A stretch of 64,000 nt of DNA, from assembly GCA_023454395.1 (NCBI GenBank), contig JAEYFY010000323.1, positions 4,236 to 68,235 of the forward strand. The letters run 5' to 3'. Numbering within the stretch: the first letter of the stretch is position 1; every line of letters starts with the position of its first letter. The DNA is from Pseudomonadota bacterium. Its GTDB lineage: Bacteria > Pseudomonadota > Gammaproteobacteria > Enterobacterales > Enterobacteriaceae. Below, piece after piece: positions 36,627 through 45,269 of the stretch. Below the pieces are notes generated by a model, which worked only from the letters and a program-made list of their open reading frames with translations, did not search any database and had not been told where the DNA came from. Both the position numbers and the translations under genes were made by a program.

Positions 36627-38711
36627 GTGATTAATTTTTGTGCGTTTAAATTGAACCCCGTGGCATTACTTTGTTCTGCCACCCTTCCTTTTATTTTGAC
36701 TACACAGGCTTTTGCAGAAGAAACAGCAAAAACGGAACAAGTTGAGAAACTTGTCGTTAGCGCTCAGGCTCTAAAAGTAAATACCAGTTTGCAAGAAACG
36801 CCTAAATCCGTTTCTGTCATTTCCCAAAAAGATCTCGAAACACATGCTCCTCAAAAGCTTGATGAAGCCTTACGTTATACCTCTGGTGTTGTTTCTCAGC
36901 CTTTTGGTGCTGATAACGATACTGACTGGCTTCGCGTACGTGGTTTCGAAGCTGCCACTTATTTAGATAATAGTCGTCTCTTTCGTGATGGTTATTATAC
37001 ATGGCTACTGGAGCCTTATGGCTTTGAACAAATTGAAGTGGTAAAAGGTGCATCAGCAGTATTATTTGGTGAATCAACACCCGGTGGTGCGGTTAACGTC
37101 GTACAAAAGAAACCCAGCTTTAAGCCTCAAAATGAAGTATTTCTTGAAGTCGGAAATAATGACCAACGTGGGCTAGGCTTTGATGTTTCAAGTACAACGG
37201 ATGATAAACGTGTGCGTTATCGTCTTGTTGGACTAATGAAAAAGTCAGATGGAGAATTATCTCACACTGATAATGAGCGTATTTACCTTGCGCCAAGTGT
37301 TGCGATTAATCTGACCGACGATACAGCAATAACCTTCATGGCAACTTATTTGCATGATGATGGCACACCAACCAATCCTTTCTTCCCTGCTGCCGGTACA
37401 TTAATTTCATCTCCTTTTGGTAAAATTAAACCGTCAACTAACTTAGGTGAACCAGGCTACGATAAATATAAACGTACCCAAATTTCAGCAGGCTATTTAT
37501 TAGAAAGTAATCTCAATGATGTTTGGCGTTTTTCTCAACGTTTAAATTATGGTTATAACGATCTGTTATTGCGTAGTGTTTATGCATTCCCTAATTCAGA
37601 TATTACAGCAACAGAACTGAATCGTGGCGTTGTTTTCCGTGATGGTAAAAACCAAAGCATTTCTTTTGATAATAATGTTGTTGGTGAATGGGATACGGAT
37701 AATTTCGAACATACGTTATTAGCGGGTGCTGAATTGCAATATCACCAAACCAAAGGTGATGAGCAAGATAATTACAGCTTTAGCAAGATTAATCCGTGGA
37801 ACCCTGTTTACGGTAACTATATTCCTCTCAACCCTGCTGATAATGTCAATCGCACTATTGATAAAACACAATATAGCCTTTACTCACAGTATCAAACCAA
37901 ATTTGATAGTCGTTGGATTGCCATGGCGGGTGTACGCCAAGACTGGGTAAAAACAGAAAATAGAGCCAAAGCAAAAAATGAGGATAAATCACGCACTGAT
38001 AGCGAATTTAGCCTCAATGCAGGATTAATGTATTTAGCGGATAATGGTCTATCGCCTTATGTGAGTTATTCTGAGTCTTTTGAGGTGATGAGCACTATCG
38101 ATCCTGCGACTCATGATCTGTATAAACCATTAAAAGGTGACCAGATTGAAGCAGGGATAAAATATACACCTGATTTTATAGATGGTTACTTTAATATTGC
38201 TTGGTTTGATATCACACAGAAGAATGCACTGGTTGCAAATCCAACAACTTTTGTTTCAACACAAACCGGTAAAGTAACGTCAAAAGGTATTGAAGTAACA
38301 AGTGAAATGCAATTAACAGAGCGTTTAGCGTTAAAAGCCAATTACACTTATACCGATATGCAAACCGATGACACGGGTAATAAAGGCAAACAACAAGCAG
38401 GCTTAATTCCTAAACATACTGCTTCTGCTTGGGGTAGTTACACTATTCCAATTACGGGAACTCAAGATTTAACTTTAGGAACAGGCGTTCGTTATTTAGG
38501 TAAATCTAAAGATAATCCTAAGAGCAGTGATTTAACAGTACCTAGTGCAACATTATGGGATATGGCTGCAATTTATAATTTCAATAAACAGTGGCAATTA
38601 CAGTTAAATATCAACAATATTCTTGATAAAGAGTATCTCTCTGGCTGTGATTATTACTGCTATTACGGGCAATCTCGTTCTGTTTTATTGAATGCTAAAT
38701 ATCGCTGGTAA
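36627..38711 (+). CDS. TonB-dependent hydroxamate-siderophore receptor (FhuA-like)
   Basis: This 694-residue receptor has a signal peptide ending QAFA-EE, TonB box EKLVVSAQ, plug (KLDEALRYTSGVVSQ, FGESTPGGAVNVVQKKP) and a barrel ending in Trp (LNAKYRW). The C-terminal Cys pair CDYYCYYGQSRSV is typical of FhuA/FcuA-type receptors. The start is GTG at 36627 with GGTGA 7 bases upstream. It precedes fhuC-D-B homologues in the order of E. coli fhuACDB, so it probably imports ferric hydroxamates. A hairpin separates it from fhuC. Confidence 0.85.
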   Translation: MINFCAFKLNPVALLCSATLPFILTTQAFAEETAKTEQVEKLVVSAQALKVNTSLQETPKSVSVISQKDLETHAPQKLDEALRYTSGVVSQPFGADNDTDWLRVRGFEAATYLDNSRLFRDGYYTWLLEPYGFEQIEVVKGASAVLFGESTPGGAVNVVQKKPSFKPQNEVFLEVGNNDQRGLGFDVSSTTDDKRVRYRLVGLMKKSDGELSHTDNERIYLAPSVAINLTDDTAITFMATYLHDDGTPTNPFFPAAGTLISSPFGKIKPSTNLGEPGYDKYKRTQISAGYLLESNLNDVWRFSQRLNYGYNDLLLRSVYAFPNSDITATELNRGVVFRDGKNQSISFDNNVVGEWDTDNFEHTLLAGAELQYHQTKGDEQDNYSFSKINPWNPVYGNYIPLNPADNVNRTIDKTQYSLYSQYQTKFDSRWIAMAGVRQDWVKTENRAKAKNEDKSRTDSEFSLNAGLMYLADNGLSPYVSYSESFEVMSTIDPATHDLYKPLKGDQIEAGIKYTPDFIDGYFNIAWFDITQKNALVANPTTFVSTQTGKVTSKGIEVTSEMQLTERLALKANYTYTDMQTDDTGNKGKQQAGLIPKHTASAWGSYTIPITGTQDLTLGTGVRYLGKSKDNPKSSDLTVPSATLWDMAAIYNFNKQWQLQLNINNILDKEYLSGCDYYCYYGQSRSVLLNAKYRW

Positions 38712-38722
38712 TTTTCTTTATT

Positions 38723-38764
38723 ATTCCGCCTTTTGTTGTTAACCATACAATAAAAGGCGGAATA
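38723..38764 (+). promoter_or_regulatory. Intercistronic hairpin between receptor and fhuC
   Basis: ATTCCGCCTTTT pairs with AAAAGGCGGAAT across an 18-base loop. No T-tract follows, so it looks like an mRNA stabilising or partial-attenuation element that would raise receptor output relative to the ABC genes. Confidence 0.65.
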
Positions 38765-38785
38765 TCATTTTATAAATGAGTGACC

Positions 38786-39568
38786 ATGTTTGAACTCTCA
38801 AATATTCAAATGGATCGCGGTGGACGCACTATTCTATCAATCCCCTCACTGCGCATTTCAGATCTAGGGCTAACCATTGTGCTAGGTCATAATGGCTCCG
38901 GTAAATCGACTTTAGTCAGTTTGTTATCGGGCCAGCAAGCTCCAGATAGTGGATCTATTACACTAAATAACAGCAATATCTCACATTATAAGCCTCGTGA
39001 TCTGGCTAAACAAATCGCCTTTCTTCCCCAAAAACTCCCTGCTTCTGCTGGATTAACTGTCAGAGAATTAGTGCGTTTAGGTCGCTTTCCTTGGCGTGGA
39101 ACATTAGGGCGTTGGAATAAAAAAGATGATGAAATTATCACAATAGCGATGGAAAAAGCGGGAGTACTTCCTTTTGCTGATACGCTGGCTGATAATTTAT
39201 CGGGTGGCGAACGTCAACGGGCTTGGGTTGCCATGTTACTCGCTCAACAATCACCTATTTTAATTTTAGATGAACCAACATCAGCATTAGATATACATCA
39301 TCAATATCAACTTATGGAATTGTTGAGTGAATTAAATCAAACTCAGCACGTTGGTATTATTGTTATTTTGCATGATCTTAACCTTGCCTTACGTTATGCC
39401 ACTCATATCATCGCGCTTAAAAAAGGCAAAATTGCGTTTGAAGGTGAAGCGTCATTACTTTTTGATGATAAAAGACTTTCTGCACTTTATGAAACACCGA
39501 TTAAGCTGATTGAGCACCCTGATAATAAAGGTTCACAACAACATAAGGTGGCAGTGGTATGCGTGTAG
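38786..39568 (+). CDS. fhuC: Ferric-hydroxamate ABC transporter ATPase
   Basis: This ATPase of about 260 residues has Walker A GHNGSGKST, Q-loop region FLPQKLP, signature LSGGERQRAW, Walker B LILDEPTSALD and an H-loop (VILHDLNLA). The segment LTVRELVRLGRFPWRGTLGRW is characteristic of FhuC. I prefer ATG 38786 over GTG 38780. It overlaps fhuD by 10 bp. It powers import through FhuB, and no other siderophore ATPase is present in the window. Confidence 0.88.
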   Translation: MFELSNIQMDRGGRTILSIPSLRISDLGLTIVLGHNGSGKSTLVSLLSGQQAPDSGSITLNNSNISHYKPRDLAKQIAFLPQKLPASAGLTVRELVRLGRFPWRGTLGRWNKKDDEIITIAMEKAGVLPFADTLADNLSGGERQRAWVAMLLAQQSPILILDEPTSALDIHHQYQLMELLSELNQTQHVGIIVILHDLNLALRYATHIIALKKGKIAFEGEASLLFDDKRLSALYETPIKLIEHPDNKGSQQHKVAVVCV

Positions 39569-40479
39569 TATTACAAAAAATAGTTAATTTACTGTCCTTG
39601 TGTTTAGTTATTTTATTCATTATTCCCACAGCAAATGCAGCTCAAAATAATAATGAAAAGGCTTCTAACATACCGCAACGTATTATTGTTTTAGACTGGG
39701 ATTTACTTGAACAAATATTAACACTCGACGTTATCCCCGTAGGGGCAACTGAAATTGCAGGTTATAACCAATGGGTTGCTCACCCTATTGCACCAGATTC
39801 TATTGAAGAAGTCGGAATGCGAGCAGAGCCTAATTTAGAAAAAATAGCGACGTTAAAACCCGATCTTATTTTAGCGTCAAGCTCCCAACAAGACTTATTA
39901 CCTGTATTAGAAACTATTGCCCCGGTGATTTATTTACCTAATTTTTCTCGCCAAGATAATGCGGCACAAGTTGCTCTAGCGCATTTTAATACCCTTGCTT
40001 CACTTTTGGGAAAACAAGCTCTCGCACAGCAAAAATTAGATGAAATGAATGCGACTTTTGCGCAATTAAAAGCAAAGTTACAGCAAGCATTTATCACATT
40101 ACCTGAAGTAGAAGTGATCCGTTTTTCTACGCTCACCTCCGTCTTTTTATATACTGAAAACTCAACAACTGAATATGTGATAAATAAGCTGGGGCTGAAA
40201 TCAGCAATATCATTACCTCCTCAACCTTGGGGGATTGATCAACGAAGAATGAATGTATTGCAACAGATTACACATGGTTATGTCCTTTATATGTTGCCTT
40301 TTCCTGATGAAAGTAAGCTGCAAAAATCGGTATTATGGAAAGCGATGCCATTTGTACAAAATGGGCATTTTCATTCAGTCAAGCCTGTCTGGAATTATGG
40401 AGGGATGACTTCGTTAACATTAATGGCAGATGCAATTACAGAAAGCTTATTAGATATGGCACCGAATAATGAAAATTAA
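39559..40479 (+). CDS. fhuD: Ferric-hydroxamate binding protein
   Basis: This 306-residue periplasmic binding protein has a signal peptide (SLCLVILFIIPTANA) and FhuD-like segments PQRIIVLDWDLLEQILTLDVIPVG, EPNLEKIATLKPDLIL and PPQPWGIDQRRM. It is translationally coupled on both sides, overlapping fhuC by 10 bp and fhuB by 11 bp. It is a second siderophore binding protein in the region, distinct from the Tat-exported one at 34222. Confidence 0.87.
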   Translation: MRVVLQKIVNLLSLCLVILFIIPTANAAQNNNEKASNIPQRIIVLDWDLLEQILTLDVIPVGATEIAGYNQWVAHPIAPDSIEEVGMRAEPNLEKIATLKPDLILASSSQQDLLPVLETIAPVIYLPNFSRQDNAAQVALAHFNTLASLLGKQALAQQKLDEMNATFAQLKAKLQQAFITLPEVEVIRFSTLTSVFLYTENSTTEYVINKLGLKSAISLPPQPWGIDQRRMNVLQQITHGYVLYMLPFPDESKLQKSVLWKAMPFVQNGHFHSVKPVWNYGGMTSLTLMADAITESLLDMAPNNEN

Positions 40480-42436
40480 GCAATATACTTTCTATTTTTT
40501 GGCGATCATCTTATTAAGCATTATCAGCTTACAAATTGATAATTCTCTCTCTTTATCTCGCCAACTATATTTATTGACTCATTCAGCCACAACAATGCCT
40601 TTTGCGGATGTTTTTTTCTTACATGCGCAATTACCACGTTTAGCCATGACGGTTGTTATTGGCGGTTTATTTGGTGTTGTTGGCAGTTTAATGCAGCAAT
40701 TAACGCAAAATAATTTAACGTCTCCTTTAACCTTAGGCACTTCATCAGGTGCTTGGCTAGCCCTAGTGATCGTTAATATTTGGTTCACAGGCTTGGTTGC
40801 AGATTATAGTGCAGTAGCCGCAACAATGGGGGCTTTATTAGCCTTTTCTCTGGTAATTATTATTGCAGGAATTCGCAATATGACCGGCTTACCTTTAGTT
40901 GTTTCAGGTATGGTGGTCAATATTTTATTAGGTGCTATTGCAACGGCATTAGTGACATTAAACGCTCAATTCGCTCAAAATATATTTATGTGGGGAGCCG
41001 GAGATTTGGCTCAAGATGGCTGGGAACCGTTTTTTTGGCTATTACCTCGGATCGCCCCTGTTTTACTTATTTTTATTTTTGCCCCTCGTATTCTTACATT
41101 ATTACGTTTGGGTCATGAAGGCGCGACGGCTCGAGGATTATCTGTTTTACCTGCATTTGCCTTTTTTATTATATTAAGTACTTGGTTAGTCTCTGTCTCT
41201 ATTACCGTTGTTGGGGTGATTAGCTTTATCGGATTACTTGCACCTAATATTGTAAGAACATTAGGCGCAAGAACTGCTCGCCAAGAACTTATTGCCAGCG
41301 GTCTAATGGGAATATGTTTATTGCTTATTACGGATAGCTTGGCAATATGGGCTGGCCAGTGGCTTAATACGGTTATTCCAAGTGGTGTTACCGCTGCCGC
41401 TATTGGCGCGCCTGCATTAATTTGGTTTAGTCGTAAGAAAATGCAAGCTCCAGATCAGCTTTCTATTTCAATTATTTCTCAAACTAAAAAACTATCAAAT
41501 TATACGGTTATAGGAATAACTGCATTATTAATGCTTGGATTAGCGCTTACCCTGTTTATTCATATTAATGAGCGCCAATGGTTTTGGGAAGTACCTTCTG
41601 TTTATCAAGGGGCTTTACGTTTTCCTCGCCTATTAACAGCACTCTTTGCTGGTGTTGCACTGGCTATTGCTGGCGTTATTTTACAACGTTTAATTTATAA
41701 CCCGTTAGCCAGCCCCGATATTTTAGGTGTTTCATCTGGTGCCACTTTCGCTTTAGTATTTTCTAGCTTAATTCTGGGAAGTACTTTACAAACATCACAA
41801 TGGGGAACCGCGTTATTAGGAAGCGGTGTGGTTATGATTATCTTATTAGTGTTGGGTAAAAGACACCAATATGCCCCTGCCAGCTTGATCTTAACAGGTA
41901 TTGCATTAACCGCGAGTTTAGAGGCTTTTATTCAGTTTTTCTTAGCGAAAGGTTCGTTAAGTAGCTATAAAATATTATTGTGGTTATCAGGCTCTACTTA
42001 TCGCGTAACAGAGCAACAAGCTATTTATTTTGCATTAGCTATCATCTTTATTGTGGGCGTTGTTTTATTACTCACTCGATGGTTGGCATTAATATCTATC
42101 GGTCGAAGCTTTGCATTAGCGCGAGGATTATATACAGCACAAGCAAGTATTATTTTACTGATCATTGTTTCTCTGTTATGTGCATTAGTTACATCAACCG
42201 TTGGCCCTATCGCCTTTATTGGCTTAGTCGCCCCTCATATGGCGGTATTAATTGGCGCTCAAAAAATAAAATCACAATTAATTCTTTCGGGATTAATTGG
42301 TGCGACTTTAATGGTTTGGGCTGATTGGCTTGGGCAAATATTGATTTATCCTGCACAAATTGCCGCAGGAACTTTAGTGGCAATTTTAGGAGGTAGCTAT
42401 TTCCTTTGTTTAATGCTGTTAAATCGTAATCGCTGA
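40469..42436 (+). CDS. fhuB: Ferric-hydroxamate permease (fused double unit)
   Basis: This 655-residue inner-membrane protein is built of two FecCD-type halves of about ten segments each: the first with QLPRLAMTVVIGGLFGVVG and GVISFIGLLAPNIVR, the second with RFPRLLTALFAGVALAIAG and GPIAFIGLVAPHMAV. The fused arrangement and length are those of FhuB (about 660 residues in E. coli). It is last in the operon, followed by a bidirectional terminator. Confidence 0.93.
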   Translation: MKIKQYTFYFLAIILLSIISLQIDNSLSLSRQLYLLTHSATTMPFADVFFLHAQLPRLAMTVVIGGLFGVVGSLMQQLTQNNLTSPLTLGTSSGAWLALVIVNIWFTGLVADYSAVAATMGALLAFSLVIIIAGIRNMTGLPLVVSGMVVNILLGAIATALVTLNAQFAQNIFMWGAGDLAQDGWEPFFWLLPRIAPVLLIFIFAPRILTLLRLGHEGATARGLSVLPAFAFFIILSTWLVSVSITVVGVISFIGLLAPNIVRTLGARTARQELIASGLMGICLLLITDSLAIWAGQWLNTVIPSGVTAAAIGAPALIWFSRKKMQAPDQLSISIISQTKKLSNYTVIGITALLMLGLALTLFIHINERQWFWEVPSVYQGALRFPRLLTALFAGVALAIAGVILQRLIYNPLASPDILGVSSGATFALVFSSLILGSTLQTSQWGTALLGSGVVMIILLVLGKRHQYAPASLILTGIALTASLEAFIQFFLAKGSLSSYKILLWLSGSTYRVTEQQAIYFALAIIFIVGVVLLLTRWLALISIGRSFALARGLYTAQASIILLIIVSLLCALVTSTVGPIAFIGLVAPHMAVLIGAQKIKSQLILSGLIGATLMVWADWLGQILIYPAQIAAGTLVAILGGSYFLCLMLLNRNR

Positions 42437-42438
42437 TT

Positions 42439-42490
42439 AAAAAAAGCCTAAGATATCAACATTAATCTTGCTGATATTCTTAGGCTTTAA
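42439..42490. terminator. Bidirectional terminator after fhuB
   Basis: AAAGCCTAAGATATCA pairs with TGATATTCTTAGGCTTT with one bulge across about 13 bases; A- and T-rich tracts flank it, serving fhuB and the convergent MFS gene. Confidence 0.85.
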
Positions 42491-42506
42491 TTATTATTGA
42501 TTATGC

Positions 42507-43709
42507 TTAAATCTTATTGTTGTAATTATTTATGCGTTTAAAGCCAATAAATGCAATGAACATCACTAAAGCACTTGCGCCAATGGCAATCCATACACCC
42601 GCTTGAACACCAGAATAATCAATGAGTTGCCCTGTTAATGTCGCCCCAATTGCCGTACCTACATTTAGCCCTGCAAGTAACCATGTCATTCCTTCAGTAA
42701 GCTGATTTTCTGGCACAACTTTCTCAATAAGTGACATTGTCACGATTATCATGGGAGCAAAGAAGACTCCTGAAATTAATACGACAAAACTTAAGCTATA
42801 AATAGAACCGACAAAAACAAGAGGTAAAATAGTGAGAAAAGTTGCGATACCACCTAAACATAATAAGCGATGCAATGGTGTTGATAACTTTAGCGTGCCA
42901 TAAAACAAACCAGCAAAACAAGAGCCAATGGCATAAGCTGATAATAAAAGGCTGGCACCGATGGGCGCTCCTTGAATATTAGCAAAAGCCACACTAAAGA
43001 TATCAATGGTGCCTACAATTGCCCCCATAAAAATCATAATAACAGTTAAGATTTTTACGAGAGAAAAGCGGATCACAGATTGTGTTTTATAAAGTGTTAA
43101 TTCAGAAGATATTGATTTTATTGCGGGTTCTGTATTGCGTTGTGAAACGAGTAATAATACACCAATAATAAGAAAAATAGCCGCCATTAATAATCCTGCT
43201 TGTGGAAAAAAAGCGACACTTAATGTGACAGAAATGGGGGGACCAAGAATAAAGGTCACTTCATCAAATACACTTTCTAATGAATATGCGGTTTGTAAAC
43301 GATCATCTTCTTTATAAATTGTCGTCCATCTCGCCCTTACCATAGCGGAAATACATGGCATAAATCCAATTAGTACCGCGAAAATAAATAATAAACTAAT
43401 ATGCCACTGTAACCATGTTGCCAATAGCATTCCCCCTATTCCAATGACACTCATTAATGTGAATAGAGGTAAAATTCTAGATTGCCCATAAGTATCGACT
43501 AGGCGTGATATTTGAGGCGATAACACAGCATAAGTAAAAACAAAACTAGCAGAAATTGTACCCGCTAATGCATAACTGCCTGTGATTTGTGAAATCATCA
43601 TAATGATACCAATACCCATCATGGGTAACGGTAATCGAGCTATCATTCCAGCCAAAGTAAAAGATACGGTTCCTTTATAGCTAAATAGCGTTTGATAAGT
43701 ACTTATCAT
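42507..43709 (-). CDS. MFS transporter, TetR-linked
   Basis: This 12-segment major facilitator protein of about 400 residues opens MISTYQTLFSYKGTVSFTLAG and has SPQISRLVDTYGQSR in loop 2-3. I chose the ATG at 43709 because AAGGA lies 6 bases upstream; an upstream frame start at 43736 has none. It is divergent from a TetR gene with repeated palindromes between them, so it is very likely TetR-repressed efflux. The substrate is unknown. Confidence 0.82.
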   Translation of the reverse strand: MISTYQTLFSYKGTVSFTLAGMIARLPLPMMGIGIIMMISQITGSYALAGTISASFVFTYAVLSPQISRLVDTYGQSRILPLFTLMSVIGIGGMLLATWLQWHISLLFIFAVLIGFMPCISAMVRARWTTIYKEDDRLQTAYSLESVFDEVTFILGPPISVTLSVAFFPQAGLLMAAIFLIIGVLLLVSQRNTEPAIKSISSELTLYKTQSVIRFSLVKILTVIMIFMGAIVGTIDIFSVAFANIQGAPIGASLLLSAYAIGSCFAGLFYGTLKLSTPLHRLLCLGGIATFLTILPLVFVGSIYSLSFVVLISGVFFAPMIIVTMSLIEKVVPENQLTEGMTWLLAGLNVGTAIGATLTGQLIDYSGVQAGVWIAIGASALVMFIAFIGFKRINNYNNKI

Positions 43710-43756
43710 AGTTTTCCTTATGTTTACCCTTGCCATTTTTACAAGGGTTCAAGATA

Positions 43757-43831
43757 ATACATACATAGCGTATGTATAAATCATATATACATACGAACTG
43801 AATGTAAATATACAAACAATACGTATGTATA
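43757..43831. promoter_or_regulatory. Operators of the AcrR-like TetR regulator
   Basis: ATACATA-CATAGCG-TATGTAT (43757-43777) is an inverted repeat, and TATACATACG (43785-43794) is matched exactly by CGTATGTATA (43822-43831) 27 bp away. The TACATA/TATGTA halves resemble the E. coli AcrR operator (TACATACA/TGTATGTA). Confidence 0.75.
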
Positions 43832-43849
43832 TTTTAAAAAGGAGAGAAA

Positions 43850-44440
43850 ATGGCTAGGCGTACTCGTGCTGAAATGGAAGAAACACGGCTATTATTGCTA
43901 GAAACCGCAAGAAAAGTCTTTTGTGAACAAGGTTATGCAGAAGCATCGATGGATGATTTAACCGCACAAGCAGGTTTAACGCGAGGAGCGTTATATCACC
44001 ATTTTGGCGATAAAAAAGGATTGTTATCTGCTGTTGTTGCACAAATAGATACAGAGATGGATGCTCGTTTGCAGGCTATCTCAGATACCATTGATGATCC
44101 TTGGTTGGCATTTTCAATGCGCTGTCATACCTATTTAGAAATGGCTTTAGAGCCTGAAATTCAGCGTATTATTATGCGAGATTCAAGGGCTGTTTTAAGT
44201 GATAAACTGACTGAACTACCGACTCATTGTGTAATCTCTATGAGTAATATGATTGATAAACTTATCGAGAATAAAATACTGGTAGAGTCTGACTCAAAAA
44301 TGTTGGCTCTATTTATTTATGGTAGCTTAGAAGCCACGGCTTTATGGATAGCAAACAGTCTTGATGGTGAAACTGAGCTAAAACAAGCCAAATCAACATT
44401 AGATACGTTATTAAACAGCTTACGTATTTCAGCAGAATAA
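43850..44440 (+). CDS. TetR/AcrR-family regulator
   Basis: This 196-residue TetR-family repressor opens MARRTRAEMEETRLLLLETARKVF and has the helix-turn-helix ASMDDLTAQAGLTRGALYHHFGDKKGLLSAVV. The rest is a ligand-binding helical domain. GGAG seven bases before the ATG is a good ribosome site. It faces away from the MFS gene at 42507-43709 and probably represses it and itself through the palindromes between them. Confidence 0.88.
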   Translation: MARRTRAEMEETRLLLLETARKVFCEQGYAEASMDDLTAQAGLTRGALYHHFGDKKGLLSAVVAQIDTEMDARLQAISDTIDDPWLAFSMRCHTYLEMALEPEIQRIIMRDSRAVLSDKLTELPTHCVISMSNMIDKLIENKILVESDSKMLALFIYGSLEATALWIANSLDGETELKQAKSTLDTLLNSLRISAE

Positions 44441-44442
44441 AT

Positions 44443-44480
44443 AAAAAGGGTAATAGCTAGTTATTACCCTTTTCTCTTTT
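44443..44480. terminator. Bidirectional terminator between two TetR genes
   Basis: AAAAGGGTAATA pairs with TATTACCCTTTT (44444-44473), flanked by A-rich sequence on one side and TCTCTTTT on the other. Confidence 0.88.
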
Positions 44481-44490
44481 AGAAAATTAA

Positions 44491-44511
44491 TATCGTGACA
44501 CTGTCACGATA
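44491..44511. other. Perfect 21-bp palindrome TATCGTGACA-C-TGTCACGATA
   Basis: A perfect inverted repeat with a single central base lies 10 bp beyond the stop of the TetR gene ending at 44521. It may add to termination of that gene (TTAATTTTC follows on the minus strand) or bind a dimeric protein. Its GTGACA/TGTCAC halves resemble TyrR/FNR-like or other dimer sites only loosely. Confidence 0.6.
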
Positions 44512-44520
44512 AGATTTGGC

Positions 44521-45117
44521 TTATTTTAGTAATTGAGTAAATTGCTGATATAACATATTACCTAATGTTTTTGCGGTATATTCTTCGCTATGACCTAAAT
44601 TATCAACCGCAGCATGCATACCATGATAAATCAATGTACTGGTTAATTCCGGTTGTGTAACGTGCCACGTTTTATTTTCTGTACCCGAAATTAACAGTGT
44701 TTGAATTTGTTGTAATGCTCTATTTTCATGAATATTGCTGCTTTGATGAAATACTTGATGAAAAAGCATATCGTGTAATTCTTGTTTCTCAACATAAGCA
44801 ATAACGCTGATTTCACACCATTGTTTTAATTTTTCACGGTGATCTTGTTGTGAGCAGGCGTCCATTGCGTTATCTATTTTATTTAAATACCAATCCATAT
44901 AACGTGTTCTGAGTGCATCAAGAACGTCTGTTTTGGCAGAAAAATAGTGATAATACGTTCCTTTTGCTACCCCTGCTTTTTTTACGATATCGCTAACGGT
45001 TGTAGCATCAAAACCTTTATCAAGAAATAACGCTTCTGCCGCATTCATTAACTCTTCTAAACGAACCTCTGCGGGTTTTGTTCTCGGTTTATCTGTGGTT
45101 TGTTCTTCTAATGACAT
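44521..45117 (-). CDS. TetR-family regulator
   Basis: This 198-residue regulator has the DNA-binding segment FDATTVSDIVKKAGVAKGTYYHYFSAKTDVLDAL at about residues 39-70. The C-terminal domain is all-helical. It is divergent from the DHA2 exporter, and a 15-bp inverted repeat (45209-45223) lies between them. A near-identical site precedes the siderophore receptor at 32029, so its regulon may include iron uptake. Confidence 0.88.
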   Translation of the reverse strand: MSLEEQTTDKPRTKPAEVRLEELMNAAEALFLDKGFDATTVSDIVKKAGVAKGTYYHYFSAKTDVLDALRTRYMDWYLNKIDNAMDACSQQDHREKLKQWCEISVIAYVEKQELHDMLFHQVFHQSSNIHENRALQQIQTLLISGTENKTWHVTQPELTSTLIYHGMHAAVDNLGHSEEYTAKTLGNMLYQQFTQLLK

Positions 45118-45208
45118 TGCTTATCTCCCTCAAAGTCGCTGGTAAAGAGTACTCTATATTAAAGCGACTCACAATGATGATAAATGAAACTCATTATCAA
45201 TAACCATT

Positions 45209-45223
45209 GACCGACGGTCAGTC
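45209..45223. promoter_or_regulatory. TetR operator GACCGAC-G-GTCAGTC
   Basis: A 15-bp inverted repeat with one mismatched pair, located between the TetR gene (start 45117) and the DHA2 exporter (start near 45270). The same motif, inverted and differing at the centre, is at 31951-31965. Confidence 0.78.
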
Positions 45224-45269
45224 GAGTATTATTATGCTAATATTATTCATCATTAAGGCAATAAAGCTT

